This document shows positions 25,001 to 36,154 of a stretch of 64,000 nucleotides of DNA, piece after piece. The position numbers and the translations under genes are program-made. Numbering within the stretch: position 1 is the first letter of the stretch; the number at the start of each line of letters is the position of its first letter. The notes under the pieces were generated by a model. It saw nothing but the letters and a program-made list of their open reading frames with translations, had not been told where the DNA came from and made no database searches. The stretch is from Apricaphanius iberus (lineage: Eukaryota; Chordata; Actinopteri; Cyprinodontiformes; Aphaniidae): positions 1,426,001 to 1,490,000 of the forward strand of contig JAPXFQ010002383.1 in NCBI GenBank assembly GCA_028564705.1, read 5' to 3'.

Positions 25001-28000
25001 CGAAGTGAATCTAATATTGCAGCCAAATTATGATCAAGTGTTTTCATCTGATTTTGTTGTTTGGTGTTATCCTGTTGAAGAAAGATGTTTCTTTTAGAAA
25101 AGAATTTAAAATTTATACAAGAATAATAAACGTAAAAGAAGGTAAGGGCTTAGTGTAATACTGACATACATTATGCGGTTTTAAGCCTCTTTCTGGGCTT
25201 AATTCTAGACTTAACATAGAATAAATATTAGGGTTGTAATGGTACAGGTATTTTTATTCAGATTTTTCGGTACAGCCCTGTCATTTTATAAATACAACTG
25301 TTTTTTTTTTGTTTTGTTTTTTTACCTGAACACATGCAGAATGTTTATATAGAACACGCAGTGCACTGCAACGTTCCGCAGTGCAAGATAAAAATTGAAA
25401 ACCAAATTGAAACAGAAATGACTCCGAGCTGTCGTTAAACTCTACTATCTGGTTTATCAAGCAGCTACAGTAGAAAAAGAATGATGGACCTAACCAGAAC
25501 TTTGTCAGGGAACACATGTTTCAACAACAATAAGGTCCATAACACTCTCTCTGAACAGGCAGTGCGTTCACATACAGCAAGAGAAAGTCGAATTGTTAAT
25601 TTAGTCCAACTGAAATCAGACTTTTGAAATGCATGTATACACCTTGAATCAAACCGAACTGGAGTTTCTTAAATTGGACTAAAGGACCCATATAACAGTG
25701 GGTTATCTAGGATTTTTCTGAGTATGGGGCCATCAAGGGGGCCAACATATTTATAAAGGGGCAAAGTATTAGACCAACATCCTTACACACAATTACCAGT
25801 ATTGGTAAGGGAGATAGATTTACATAAAAATGATTCAAAGAAAGTTCAGCATGGTACACAAATAGTATTCATTTTTTTTAAGAATGTTTGTGCGTGGAAA
25901 AAAACCCACCAGAAGAATATCTAGGTTGGTCAAAGGAAGAAAGTGAACAGGACACCAAAAGAAGGCTCAGTAATGCCCTCTTTAACAACTGAACATACTG
26001 GATCTCATGGGAATATTTTACCCTGATTTAATCAACTGGTTGAAAAATACAGTGTTTCAAAGAAGGACATTTTCCAGTAATTACATTTCAGGGATTTTAT
26101 AAGGAGAAACACCAATTATGCCCCTATCACGGCATATAAGACGCTACTTCATAATACTTAAAAATATTACAAGTAAGGGAAACCTACTCATTTGAAGGAA
26201 TTGTGGGAGAGGAAACTTAACTGCAACATTACTGATGATGAATGGATTAATGCTTGGAGAAACGTAAAATCATTTACTGAAGTGATGTAATTGTCCCACT
26301 TATGATTTTCTACAGTTAACCGAATTCTGTCTATTTATTTAAACAATAATTGTGTATTTTGGTTGGATAACTGACTGATAAATATAAAAGAAAACTCAAC
26401 TGAATGCTAATTTTATGTTCTAGACAATGACTCAACCTTAACTGGTTAACTGGATTAAAAGGAAGCTGTAAAATAAAATGGCACAAGGTTTTCCTCAATT
26501 ATGTCTTTTTTGAATATCTGACATGACTGTTGCACGATAAAGACTATATTTTTTGTCAAAACATAGAAACTATTTTTGTCATAAATTGAACTTAATATTT
26601 CAGAAATCCACAAAAGCATTTTTATAGTAGTTTCATTTGAACTAACACTTGACCATGACTTCTGAGTGTATTTATGGGTTTTATGATATTTCAATTTTAT
26701 GTGTTCCATATAATTGGTAAACATTCAATAAATATATTTACAAAACCAGCTAAATCCGATATTTTATACATACTTGTAAATTACTATTTGGCCCATTAGT
26801 ACCACTAGTATTTGCACTTGGAATTGCACCCACCTATAACTGACGGTGGGATCTCTTCTTCTTCTAATAAATTTAAGGCAGACTGCATGCCAGATGATGC
26901 ACTGCTGCCATTCTCAGCTTGGGGCCAGAATATTTTGCCCCACTCTTTCCAATGAGTGTGGTTTGGGACATGCGCACTGGGACTTCAGATTCTCATTAGG
27001 GGACCGGCCCCAATCACTGCTTGAAGAAGATTTAGCTTATTGAGCTTGTCATTATTCTGACAAAGACTTAGATAGTTATAAACAAATGTTTCTAAAAAAA
27101 TCTCATTGGTAACACAACCTGTATTTATGCAATATAACTATAAAAAACGATTATGTTTTACTGATATAACAGAATGTGCATAGAGCTCCGTAGCAACATC
27201 TGGTGGGGCCTGGCCCCACCAGATGTTGGGCCCAGATGCAGAAACACCACAGAGTATAAGAAGTAAATGGAGGCTGAGACAAACGTAAACGGCCGATCAG
27301 TGCATTTTTGGACTGATGAAAAGATGGTGCATTGTAATTGTGCATCCTGCTTTGACTCCGTCTGCTTCACTCCCGCCAGCGTCTGTTTACTGCCTGAGTG
27401 TAGCTCGAGGCTAACCGCTATAAGGCTAACATGTAGTGGTGCATGCCGGCATCTATCATAGCGGAGTCGAACGTACTTAACTCGGTTTTCTAATGGACAT
27501 GTAAACTGGGACTCAGCTCTCAACAGAGGGTAAACCCTTAGTCCAATTACTCCAAAAAGCTCGATTTAGATGTGCATGAAAATTTACTGAGTGTCAAGCT
27601 GAATGGAAACATCACTGATACTAGAGAAAAACCAGATGACATGGCCACACGGCTACCAGTAGCGTCCAATCAGCCCAAACTCTTTATTTTTACTGAAATC
27701 CAAGTCGTTGATTAGAAGGGATGTTCCCAACGACTGCCCTTGCTGCATTCAAGTACAGCTGAGAAATTAAGCTGTTGAAATATCAAAACACCTCTAAAGT
27801 GATTTAAGTATGTTTTACCCTCAGCTATGGGTAAAGTGTTATTTAAACATTTTAAAACATTAACACTAAGCTTTTTCCAAGTAGTTATATTGTGTCCTAC
27901 TCTGGCTATGTCTGCGTGTACTATTTTATGTACCAAAAAAATCAAATCTCCAGTCAGTACAATACATTCTTAGCTGTTTAAAGATGTAGAACATAAAGAA

Positions 28001-31000
28001 AATAAGGACATTTTTCTTTTTTTCATTGACTATCAAAGAAAAAAGTTATGTAGTTTTATTTATTTTTTTGAGTGAAGTGTTACCTTTGCACCATTACTTA
28101 AATGCCAAATACTTACCAAACCAGCATTTTTGTGTATCACTGTTCCCCTTGTACAATAGCTACATAAGGTTACAACTCCCATCTTTGCTATTCCATGTTA
28201 AGCCTAGAAATGCCATCATTAAATACCTTCATCATTTTTTGCACTGCAACAGATAGCTGTATGTATAGTGTTTCTGAAGTTGTGGGATTCTCTTTCCTTT
28301 CAGCTGCGCTCATCATCACTGTTATTCTTTGTTTCTGTCTTACAGGAAGTAAACCTAACTGGACTACTCAAGGATGTCAAACCATAATCAAAAAATCTCT
28401 AGTTAGATGCCAGTGTTCACATCTGACTTTCTTTGCTGTCCTGCTGGTCAGTTGTTAATCATTAGTAAAAAATCTGGATCCAAACTGAACCTTAACTGTT
28501 TTGTCTATTCCCCCCTTAGAAAATATAACTTTTCTTCGCTTTTGACATAATTGATAAAATAGACTTATTACTAGTCTTAAATCACATAATAAAATGGTAA
28601 AATAAAATAATGTTTTTTTCTTATGCTGTTTTATCTTACAGACTCCCCTTAATGAAACAATCTCCAGTTCTGACCTCAACACCCTGACTATCATCACGCA
28701 GTTTGGCTGCGGCTTATCTGTGTTCTTCCTTGGCATAGTCCTCTTCATGTACTTCCTAATAAGGTAGAAATGAGAGACAAATACAAGAAATACAATAGAA
28801 AATTAAGATCACAATCTTGATCTTTATGTGGCCAATAGACCAGACTTTTCTCAACTGAAGAGATCAAAAGTCCAAAACACTCTCTGAGCGAGCCGTTTCC
28901 TGACCTGCCAGCTGGAGTAAATGCATGCACCAGTGGTTGGCATGACATCTTTTGGGAGTAACTCACTCCAAAGCTTCAGTAACTCTTCATGGCCTTATCA
29001 TCTCCCAGTTGGCAAAAAATGGTCTTCAGGTCTGAGATGATGCTCAGATGCTTTCCACTTCTGGGACATATGTATGATAAAATGTTACCGTTGGTGTTAT
29101 ATAGTATTAATTTGTCCTGAAATTTAACTTGTATCCTGCAGTTAATGTTAGACCATGAAGTAAAATGGCTCGTTTCTCTACAATCCCGCCTCCTGCCGCC
29201 CCTCCCACCCCCGCTCCCCTCCTCTCCCGTGCAGAGCTGCTCTGACTGAGAAAAACAGCTGAGCCACATCTCAAACAGCAATCCCACTTTAAATGCACTA
29301 TGTACCACAGTGAAACTGTACCCGGGCTTTAGACAGAGCCGAAACCAACATAGCTGAGTCCAGCAAGCGATCTTTCCAGCCCAGTATATAAAAAAAGCCA
29401 TGGGTTTTGTTTGCACCCGTTTACTGAACATTCTGAGCTGCTACAGATCAATTAATTGACCACACAATGCTGTTATAAGATTACATAAGCAGCTTGATAA
29501 ATGGCTAATCCACATTAGCATTAGCATGTTGCTACTTACTTCTCTGTCCATCAGGCGTCTTTGATCCAGCTGCTGTTCTTTAGGAATGTAGAGTTAAGTC
29601 CTGTAATCCATGATGCCTAACGGACGTGTTCACAGAGAAAGTAAAATCCAACAAAAAAAAGCTGATTCAGCAGGTAAAACCAGAGCAGCTGAGTTTGCAG
29701 CTCTACCAGAGGTAGGCTGCTCTGTCTGCAGGAGTGGTGGAGACACCACTTTTTTTTTTGTGCAGTCAACTCTAGCACTTCCTAGTGGTAACATAGTGAC
29801 GTAAAATATGTCACATAGTGATGTAAAATACGTCACTATGTTACCACTCAGTCGTTTTCCAGGAGAGGGAGGGGCATCTGCTCAGAGAACAGGATTCAGG
29901 AGGATTACTAAAACATGCATGAATCAAGCCAAAAAACACTCTGGCTGGGTTTTATGAGAAAATTGCTTTACCAGATGATTGAAAACTCCAAAAAAACTAT
30001 CTTGCATGATAGAGGCCCTTTAACGACTGATTTAGTTAGCAGCACTTCGTACCTTAAGTTTAAAATGTCTTTGCATTTGCACCAAGTGGTCAGCGGTGTG
30101 AATACTAATTTGTAAAAATGACCAAGGCCTTCAGAGTTTTCTATCACCAATCCATTGAGTTGTGGGGTATTTTGGTTCAAATGTCAGGCTTAAATGGCTT
30201 AGCAAATAAAAAAGATAAAATAATGACTTCCTTTGAAACTGGACAGAAAAAAATGCAAACATTTTGCCAAAGGTCAAATAACAGCCTAAAATTACCTTCA
30301 CTAGGGTTAAATAAATAAATAAATAAGAGCACTTAAAAATGATTATAAGAAGGTCTGGTATCTTAGAAACAAAATCATAGGAAAAATAGTAGAAGTTTTG
30401 CACAAACACAAATAGGTGCTGAATGCTGCTACAAAATATAAAAATACACAGACATGAATACCCTATCAAAATGTTGGTGTTAAAAAAACATAAATTAATC
30501 AAATGATAGTTGGAAATTATTCTTATTTTAATGGAATAATGTGATAGAAGAAAAACAACAAAAAAATGGCTGTACACGTGAAGACAAGCTAAGTTTTACA
30601 ACGGCAGTTGTGTAAAACATAGCCCAGATGAAATAAGTAGTTATCTTGGTAGAATAGAATTGCTGTTTCATTTTGACTGATGTTTGGAAATTTTATTTAA
30701 ATAAGTGGACCTTATAGGCCCAGGAAAATTCAGTGGTGAGGTATTCTAAATTAAACCTGAATTATTTACAGCAGTTGGATGGAAATGTTGAACAGTGGCT
30801 ACACTGTTGGAGTCCAACGGAAAACTCCCTTGTGTACCAACGTCGGATTGGATGCAAATACATCATCTGTCTCTTTTATGTCCTTGTTTGGTTTACAGGA
30901 GGGTGTAAGGTTAATGGCTACTACTTCTGTTTACTCTGTTAGAGAGAAAAAATTGAAATAATGTCAAGTAAAACATTTTATAAATTCTTTTAATAGTTTC

Positions 31001-34000
31001 AATAAGTTTTTTTTTTCTCTCAGGGGCTCTTTTCTTTTTCAGTTGTATGGATTTTTGCATCTCAGATGCTGATAGAAATAAAATATTTTACCCGTTTCAG
31101 ATCATACTATCAATATGTATTCTGTACCAGTCGGCGATCAGGTGAAAGCGTTGACTTGGACTGAAGGGGCTTTCAGTTGACCGACAGTAAAGTTTTAAAA
31201 TTACTTTGAGAGGTAGTCACATAGCTGTAATGGCTATGCATTTATTTAAAAGAATCTATGGAATGCTGGTGCCACTTTAATGAATATTTTGGCAAAGATG
31301 CAGCAGCACTGATGTAGTGCTTCTAAACTGAGCTATGCCACCAAAAGGTGCTACGATTCCCATATAATGAGAGAAATGCATTTTTCTTTCTCAGCATAAT
31401 CTGATGAACCATGTCAGTGGGAATGCAAAAGAAGTTTAGTTGTAATTAAAACATTAAATTAATCTAGAGAGCCAGAGGAAAAAAAGATAACAGCATGGAC
31501 TTAGAATTAACTTCCAGTAGAAGCTAATCACAGTGGAGCTTAGCTACTAGTTAGTTGGAGAGAAAGTAGCTCAGCAATCTTAAAACAACACTAACACAAA
31601 ACCTTTTAAACGGTTCTTTTAAACATTATTTTATAAACTTATTTGCCATGATCACTTTTGCATCATGCAGGTTTTTATACAGAATTCTGTTATTTGTACC
31701 AATAACAAAATGTCCGATTTCCTAACGTTTTTGTTACATTTTTTGAATCCACAGGTAATTTGTTCTCTATAGCAGATACATATTTTGTTACATAGACAGG
31801 TTACACAAATTTTATGGGTAAAAATTAGCCCTGATTACAAGGAAATGTGTAAATGTCTTTTTTTTCTTTTTAAAAATGTCTCTTGGCTATAATCCTATGT
31901 ATTGAATTATATTCTGTTTTTGCTTATAGTAAATGGTGCCACATTTATAAGAAAATGCATTTGTGACTGAGTATAGGTTTGTTAAAACAATACATTGTAA
32001 AATTGCCATTGTATCTTGTTTCCTCAAAGTTTTATTATCCAATCAACAATAACACCAAATAAGATTCAAGAGCAGATTAAGCTCCTTGGCAAGATTTTCA
32101 TTGGAACAACCCAGAAATATGTTTTCCTTCCAAATTAGACATCATTTTTAAATGAAATATATTGGCTTTGATGTGATGTAAAATATATTGCCCAGAAGCA
32201 TTGTTAAAACAATCAAATAGTCAGCCAAACGGAATTATCTTTCTACATAGAGCACACAAAACAACTGACCTAAATTTGTATTTTTTTGGTCATTATTCTG
32301 TCCTCACAGGAAGGTGAAGGCCAGTACTGCCACACAAATCCTCATCCACCTGGTTTGTGCCTTACTCCTGCTAAATTTCACCTTCCTCGTCAATCACTTT
32401 GTGGCAAATCTGGGTAGCCCTGTGGGTTGTCAGGTTATGGCAGCCGTGATGCACTTCTCCATGTTGGCCACCTTCAGCTGGTTTGCCGCGCAGGGCTTCC
32501 ACCTCTGTCTGCAAATGTACAGAGGAAATATTGCAATAAGGCGCTACGTACTCAAAATTGCTGTCATCACCTGGAGTGCGTACATCTTGTGGTAATATGT
32601 GGTAATTTCCAGGAACTTTGTGGTTACTTTCACAAGCTTTCCCAGGTCTTACCTGGAAAAATCCAGAAACGTTCTTGGAAGGTAACTTCCAAGTTTCTGG
32701 AAAGTCCAAGTAACATTATTTAGTGTTTAAACAGATAAATGTAGACTTTTATTAAATAAGTTATGCTAATTATTTTTATGTGCAACTGTGATTCTAGCTC
32801 TGCCGACCATAGTGGTTATTACTCTCGGCAGCTTGAGTAAATATGGAGAACAGACCATCTACACCGACGATCCTAAAAACAACGTGGCAATGTGAGACAG
32901 AAAAAATCTTTGCATGTAATACAATGTTCTTTGAATTTTTACATTGGGTGAAACTGATTATTTTTGCCGTTCAAAGGTGCTGGATAACTGACAACAACGT
33001 CCACTACATTGTCAACATAGGCTACTATTCGCTGGTGTTCCTTTTCACCTTGACCACAGTCATCATCACTCTATCCTGGCTCTTTTGTCTCAGGAAAAGT
33101 AAAAAAGGCAGTCCTCAAGAAAACACAAGCGGCAGGAAAATAACGATCATTATGGGTCTTTGTTGCCAGCTGGGTGTCGCATGGGGTTTTGCCTTCTTCG
33201 CCTACGGATCTTTTCGAATGCCAGCCACCTACATTTTTACAATCCTCAACTCCTTTCAAGGTAATAAGCTAAAATAAGTCCCTATTTTATATATAGTAAA
33301 TTAATATAACAATTTTCTGGTTATATACATGGTGCCGTCTTCCGTATATTTGGGAAAACCTTACTTTTATATGACAGAAAAAGACGGGATTGTATCTATC
33401 TATACAAATTTGTTTAGGCCTACCTTGAGCAATTATATTGACCTTTAAAATAAGAATCTCAACTAACGCTGATTTATTTTCACAGGTAAAACAAATTCAC
33501 TTTGCACGTTAAAAAGTTAGGTCTTGTAAGAACTTTAAGATTTAAAATGAGAAAATAATGTAATAAAAATGTTGAATGAATAAGAGATTAACTAAAATAA
33601 TAGAATAAACTGGATTGAATTATAAGGAAAGGCTAAAAACATTAGGTGTATTCTACTTTAGATTTTATGGGTTTTTTGTGGACATGCTGACATTTTATGA
33701 CATTGTTAAGACATGAACGGATGGCTGCATTTGCTGGACAGAAATATTACATTCACTGCATTATATAAAGATGTGACTAACACAAATTTGTTTTTAGTAG
33801 AATAGATAACAGGAACCCCGTGTAAAACATTGTGTTTTGAATGCTTATATTTAGAATATGAAGTATAAATGATATATAGTATAAAGGATTTATTTGTATA
33901 AAGACAGAGAATATAAATATTTGGTCAATCAAATTTTGCCTAAATCTTTATAAAACTTGTAATGTTGGTTGGCATTGACAGAGGTCAAATGTTTCTTGTA

Positions 34001-35263
34001 CTTGTACACTGTATGTTGATATAGAGGAGAACCCTGGCTGACCACCAGGGGGCTCCTCTCACACCCAGATGATGGGATGTTTTTATTCAAAATTGTTTAA
34101 AACAATATATAATCTTGTCTGCTTTACATCGTCAGCAAAGGTTTGGCTTTTGTAGAAATCTCCAAAAGTCTTCTCATAGCAGCCAGTTTGGTTCTCCTGT
34201 ACATTCTGATCCTATTTGATTGACTGCAACATTTGACCTCATGCATTTAGCATTAACATTAAGAGCCTTGGTTTGAATCCCATCCATCGGGCTGTACTCT
34301 GCATGTTCAGAACAAAACCTTTATATAACTCCTTTCTGTTCTTGCCCCCTGTTTTTTCCCCCATAATTCTTCTTCTGGGTAACATTTTCCAATAATTTAA
34401 ATATACATTTTTACTGGTAGGTGTATAACACCCAAATCAACCTCTCCTCCCATCAGCGTTGTTGTCAAGTCACCATCTCGCGAATCCAAGTCCAAGTAAC
34501 ATAGGACTAGTCTAAGCCAAGTTGGAATCAAAGTCTCAAAAAGAATCTTCCAGTCCAGGTCAATATTCACCGGAGAGCAAGTCAAAAATAATAGTGCATT
34601 TAATGGCAGCCACAGATGCTGTACTGTTTTAAAAAAGCCCCAATGCTATCAAAGTAACGTGTGCAAAATAACAAAACATTCTTGAAATAAATTTGAAAAC
34701 AATTATTAATTGACATGTAACCCCAAAAAAAGCTTTTGGAAGTTATTCAATTTGTCCAGTAATCTGACCTAATATAACAAGCTAACATTACCGTCGACTC
34801 GGATCCTCCATCCCTGCTTCCCACCTACCTTCATTTCTGATGACCTGCATGACAGCCAATGTTTCTTCACATCATATAGCAACAAAAACAGATTGTTACC
34901 TGGGGCAATACAAATTGTCTCTGCCATTCTTTGACACATTACTTGCTCTCTACTGCAATCAATATTAAAATTAAAATGTCGCTCCTCACCTCTAAGGCTA
35001 TCCATAACCTCTCCATGTACTATTATTATCATTGTCATATTTTTAAATGTATTCTCTCTTATACTCATACTCTCATACTCTCTCTATGTCCGGTAGGTTT
35101 CTTCCTGTTTATCTACTACTACAAGACGACCCAGGTCGGACCAGGCGGTGCCAAGGGGAGGGGCAACTCAGAGAGCACCAACAGCAGCATCAGCACTCTT
35201 AAAACTGGACTGGAGAGTGTTGTAAACCCTTATGTGTCCTATGAAAAGCAAAAGGGAATGTAA
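16030..35263 (+). CDS. Adhesion G protein-coupled receptor, group G (ADGRG1/3/5-like)
   Basis: Model of 20 coding exons: 16030-16093, 16149-16391, 17057-17122, 17591-17650, 18142-18195, 20159-20194, 21020-21067, 21150-21284, 21528-21617, 22442-22595, 23410-23572, 23796-23930, 24028-24138, 24242-24281, 28346-28446, 28642-28763, 32310-32575, 32798-32891, 32977-33260, 35097-35263. It totals 2433 nt, 810 aa, with all phases consistent. Residues 1-21 are a signal peptide. Residues 22-317 are a Cys-containing ectodomain without a recognisable named domain. Residues 318-500 resemble a GAIN domain ending in a GPS ([14 protein letters not shown]; predicted cut 493|494, so a tethered agonist starts TFFAVLL). 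Seven TM segments follow, with the conserved MCW in extracellular loop 2 and SFQGFF at TM7. The Ser-rich tail (SESTNSSIS) resembles GPR56-type receptors. Family is firm; the exact paralogue is not. Confidence 0.88.
19554..19596 (+). pseudogene. Decayed mini-exon (unit B) of the adhesion GPCR
   Basis: The stretch still encodes [14 protein letters not shown] and keeps a GTAAGT donor at 19597. However, the acceptor region that opens the paralogous exon at 17057 has been replaced (CCACGCAACCCCGCAACC in place of the AAAAGATGAGGCAAACC context). The only nearby acceptor, CACAG at 19549-19553, would give a 43-bp exon that breaks the phase 1-1 frame. It is therefore probably skipped. Confidence 0.6.
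20780..20821 (+). pseudogene. Decayed mini-exon (unit D) of the adhesion GPCR
   Basis: The frame [13 protein letters not shown] aligns with [13 protein letters not shown] of the intact unit C but has lost both Cys codons. It has no usable upstream acceptor in frame (a TAA lies just upstream). The GTAAGT donor remains at about 20822. Confidence 0.55.
26040..26345 (+). mobile_element. Possible L1-like LINE remnant
   Basis: A stretch reading [22 protein letters not shown] resembles the conserved W-E-x-D-L...I-S-x-x-x-W block found after the reverse transcriptase of L1-clade elements, preceded by [12 protein letters not shown] words. It is short and stop-ridden. Recognition is by motif memory only. 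Confidence 0.3.
27194..27228. repeat. Perfect 17-bp inverted repeat with a 1-nt centre
   Basis: CAACATCTGGTGGGGCC at 27194-27210 is exactly reversed and complemented at 27212-27228, with a single T at 27211 between. It would form an almost loop-less cruciform or hairpin. It lies inside the long GPCR intron. Confidence 0.95.
28980..30020. repeat. Probable nonautonomous DNA transposon of about 1 kb
   Basis: The right part (29925-30020) carries CTCTGGCTGGGTTTTATGAG and TATCTTGCATGATAGAGGCCCTTTA, words I associate with the end of an abundant teleost repeat. The interior contains a strong inverted repeat at 29784-29848. The left boundary is uncertain, and it lies in the intron between the TM1 and TM2 exons. 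Confidence 0.35.
29784..29848. repeat. Perfect 20-bp inverted repeat, 25-nt spacer
   Basis: AGTGGTAACATAGTGACGTA (29784-29803) is exactly the reverse complement of 29829-29848. The spacer also holds a degenerate third copy of the CATAGTGA(C/T)GTAAAATA word. Confidence 0.95.
34039..34057 (+). promoter_or_regulatory. CTCF-like binding motif
   Basis: TGACCACCAGGGGGCTCCT contains the core CCACCAGGGGGC, an excellent match to the vertebrate CTCF consensus. It sits in the last intron of the adhesion GPCR gene. Occupancy cannot be inferred from sequence. Confidence 0.5.
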
Positions 35264-35451
35264 ATGAAAACTGGATCCACTACAAAAGATGCATGATATG
35301 TAGAATACTGTAATTTTGTTATATTAGTCTCCTAATCCAGATTAGAAAAAAAGGATTATATACACCAAGTTAAGATACATTTTAATTAGTTAAATATCTA
35401 TTTAATGATTTTTATCTAATTAAGGCCAGGAAGCTGCTCTGTATTTGTCTC

Positions 35452-35491
<40 letters not shown>

Positions 35492-36152
35492 GATAGATAG
35501 ATATCAAATGTATTTTATGGTGTTACAATAAGAATATGTGCTCCTTTTAAAGTCTGTTTTATTTTTCTTGCGTCCTCCATTGTAGTCTATATTTCTTGAA
35601 ATGTAATCGACCACCTTAGTCAGAAGACCTGCAGAACAGCTCTTTAAAACATTGCATAGATTATCTAGTTTATTATTAATCTGTTTATTAGTGTTAGTGC
35701 ATGTTTCTACCTTTCATTGGAGGTGGTGGGAAACTATGCAAGTTGATTGTTCGGATTGTGACCATTTTAAAGACTATTCATGCATGTTCAAGTGAAGGGG
35801 AAATAAAAAAGAGCTGTCTAAGTACTTTCTTCTCATCTTCGGTTGTGCTTTTTCTCCAGCCTTTGACTATAAAAGTTAAAAAGTAACTCACCCCTACCAG
35901 AGTATAACGCCGCCCACATTTACTTTTTGAAAAACGGCTGAAAAGAAGGCGTTGCCTGGTGGACCAGGAAAGACACAGGGGGGATGAATGTCTGGGCGTG
36001 GTCTGGGCTTTGACTGACATGTTGCAGGCAGCAGAGTAGCGTCAAAGGCGGCATGAAACATGGAGAGAGCCGTAGTAACGCGAGCTCCTTTGCCTGGAAA
36101 TAATCTGGAGTTTGAGTTTTTTCCTCAACTTCCTCCGCCAAAGGGAACAGAG
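35264..36152. other. 3' flank of the adhesion GPCR gene
   Basis: This is probable 3' UTR and intergenic sequence. No additional gene was recognised and no polyadenylation signal is convincing enough to assign. Confidence 0.45.
35457..35482. repeat. (TA)n microsatellite in adhesion GPCR 3' flank
   Basis: About 13 TA units followed by a short (GATA)n run at 35490-35503. Confidence 0.9.
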
Positions 36153-36154
36153 TA

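Larger units (their letters stand above)
24282..28345 (+). other. Long intron between GAIN and GPS exons of the adhesion GPCR
   Basis: A 4.06-kb intron separates the exon ending SCHSWDGS from the GPS exon. It holds an L1-like remnant (about 26040-26340) and a near-perfect hairpin (27194-27228). It also holds an open frame from 28195 that reads straight into the GPS exon (see findings). No conserved exon was otherwise recognised. Confidence 0.6.

Noticed and set aside
27158..27523. 121-residue minus-strand open frame with Cys and His
   Set aside because: It covers the palindrome and repeat-like DNA, has no recognisable domain and lies in an intron on the opposite strand.
30733..30961. Overlapping open frames with Trp/Cys-rich peptides in the TM1-TM2 intron
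   Set aside because: The two frames overlap each other, lack splice signals consistent with the receptor phases, and show no recognisable motif.
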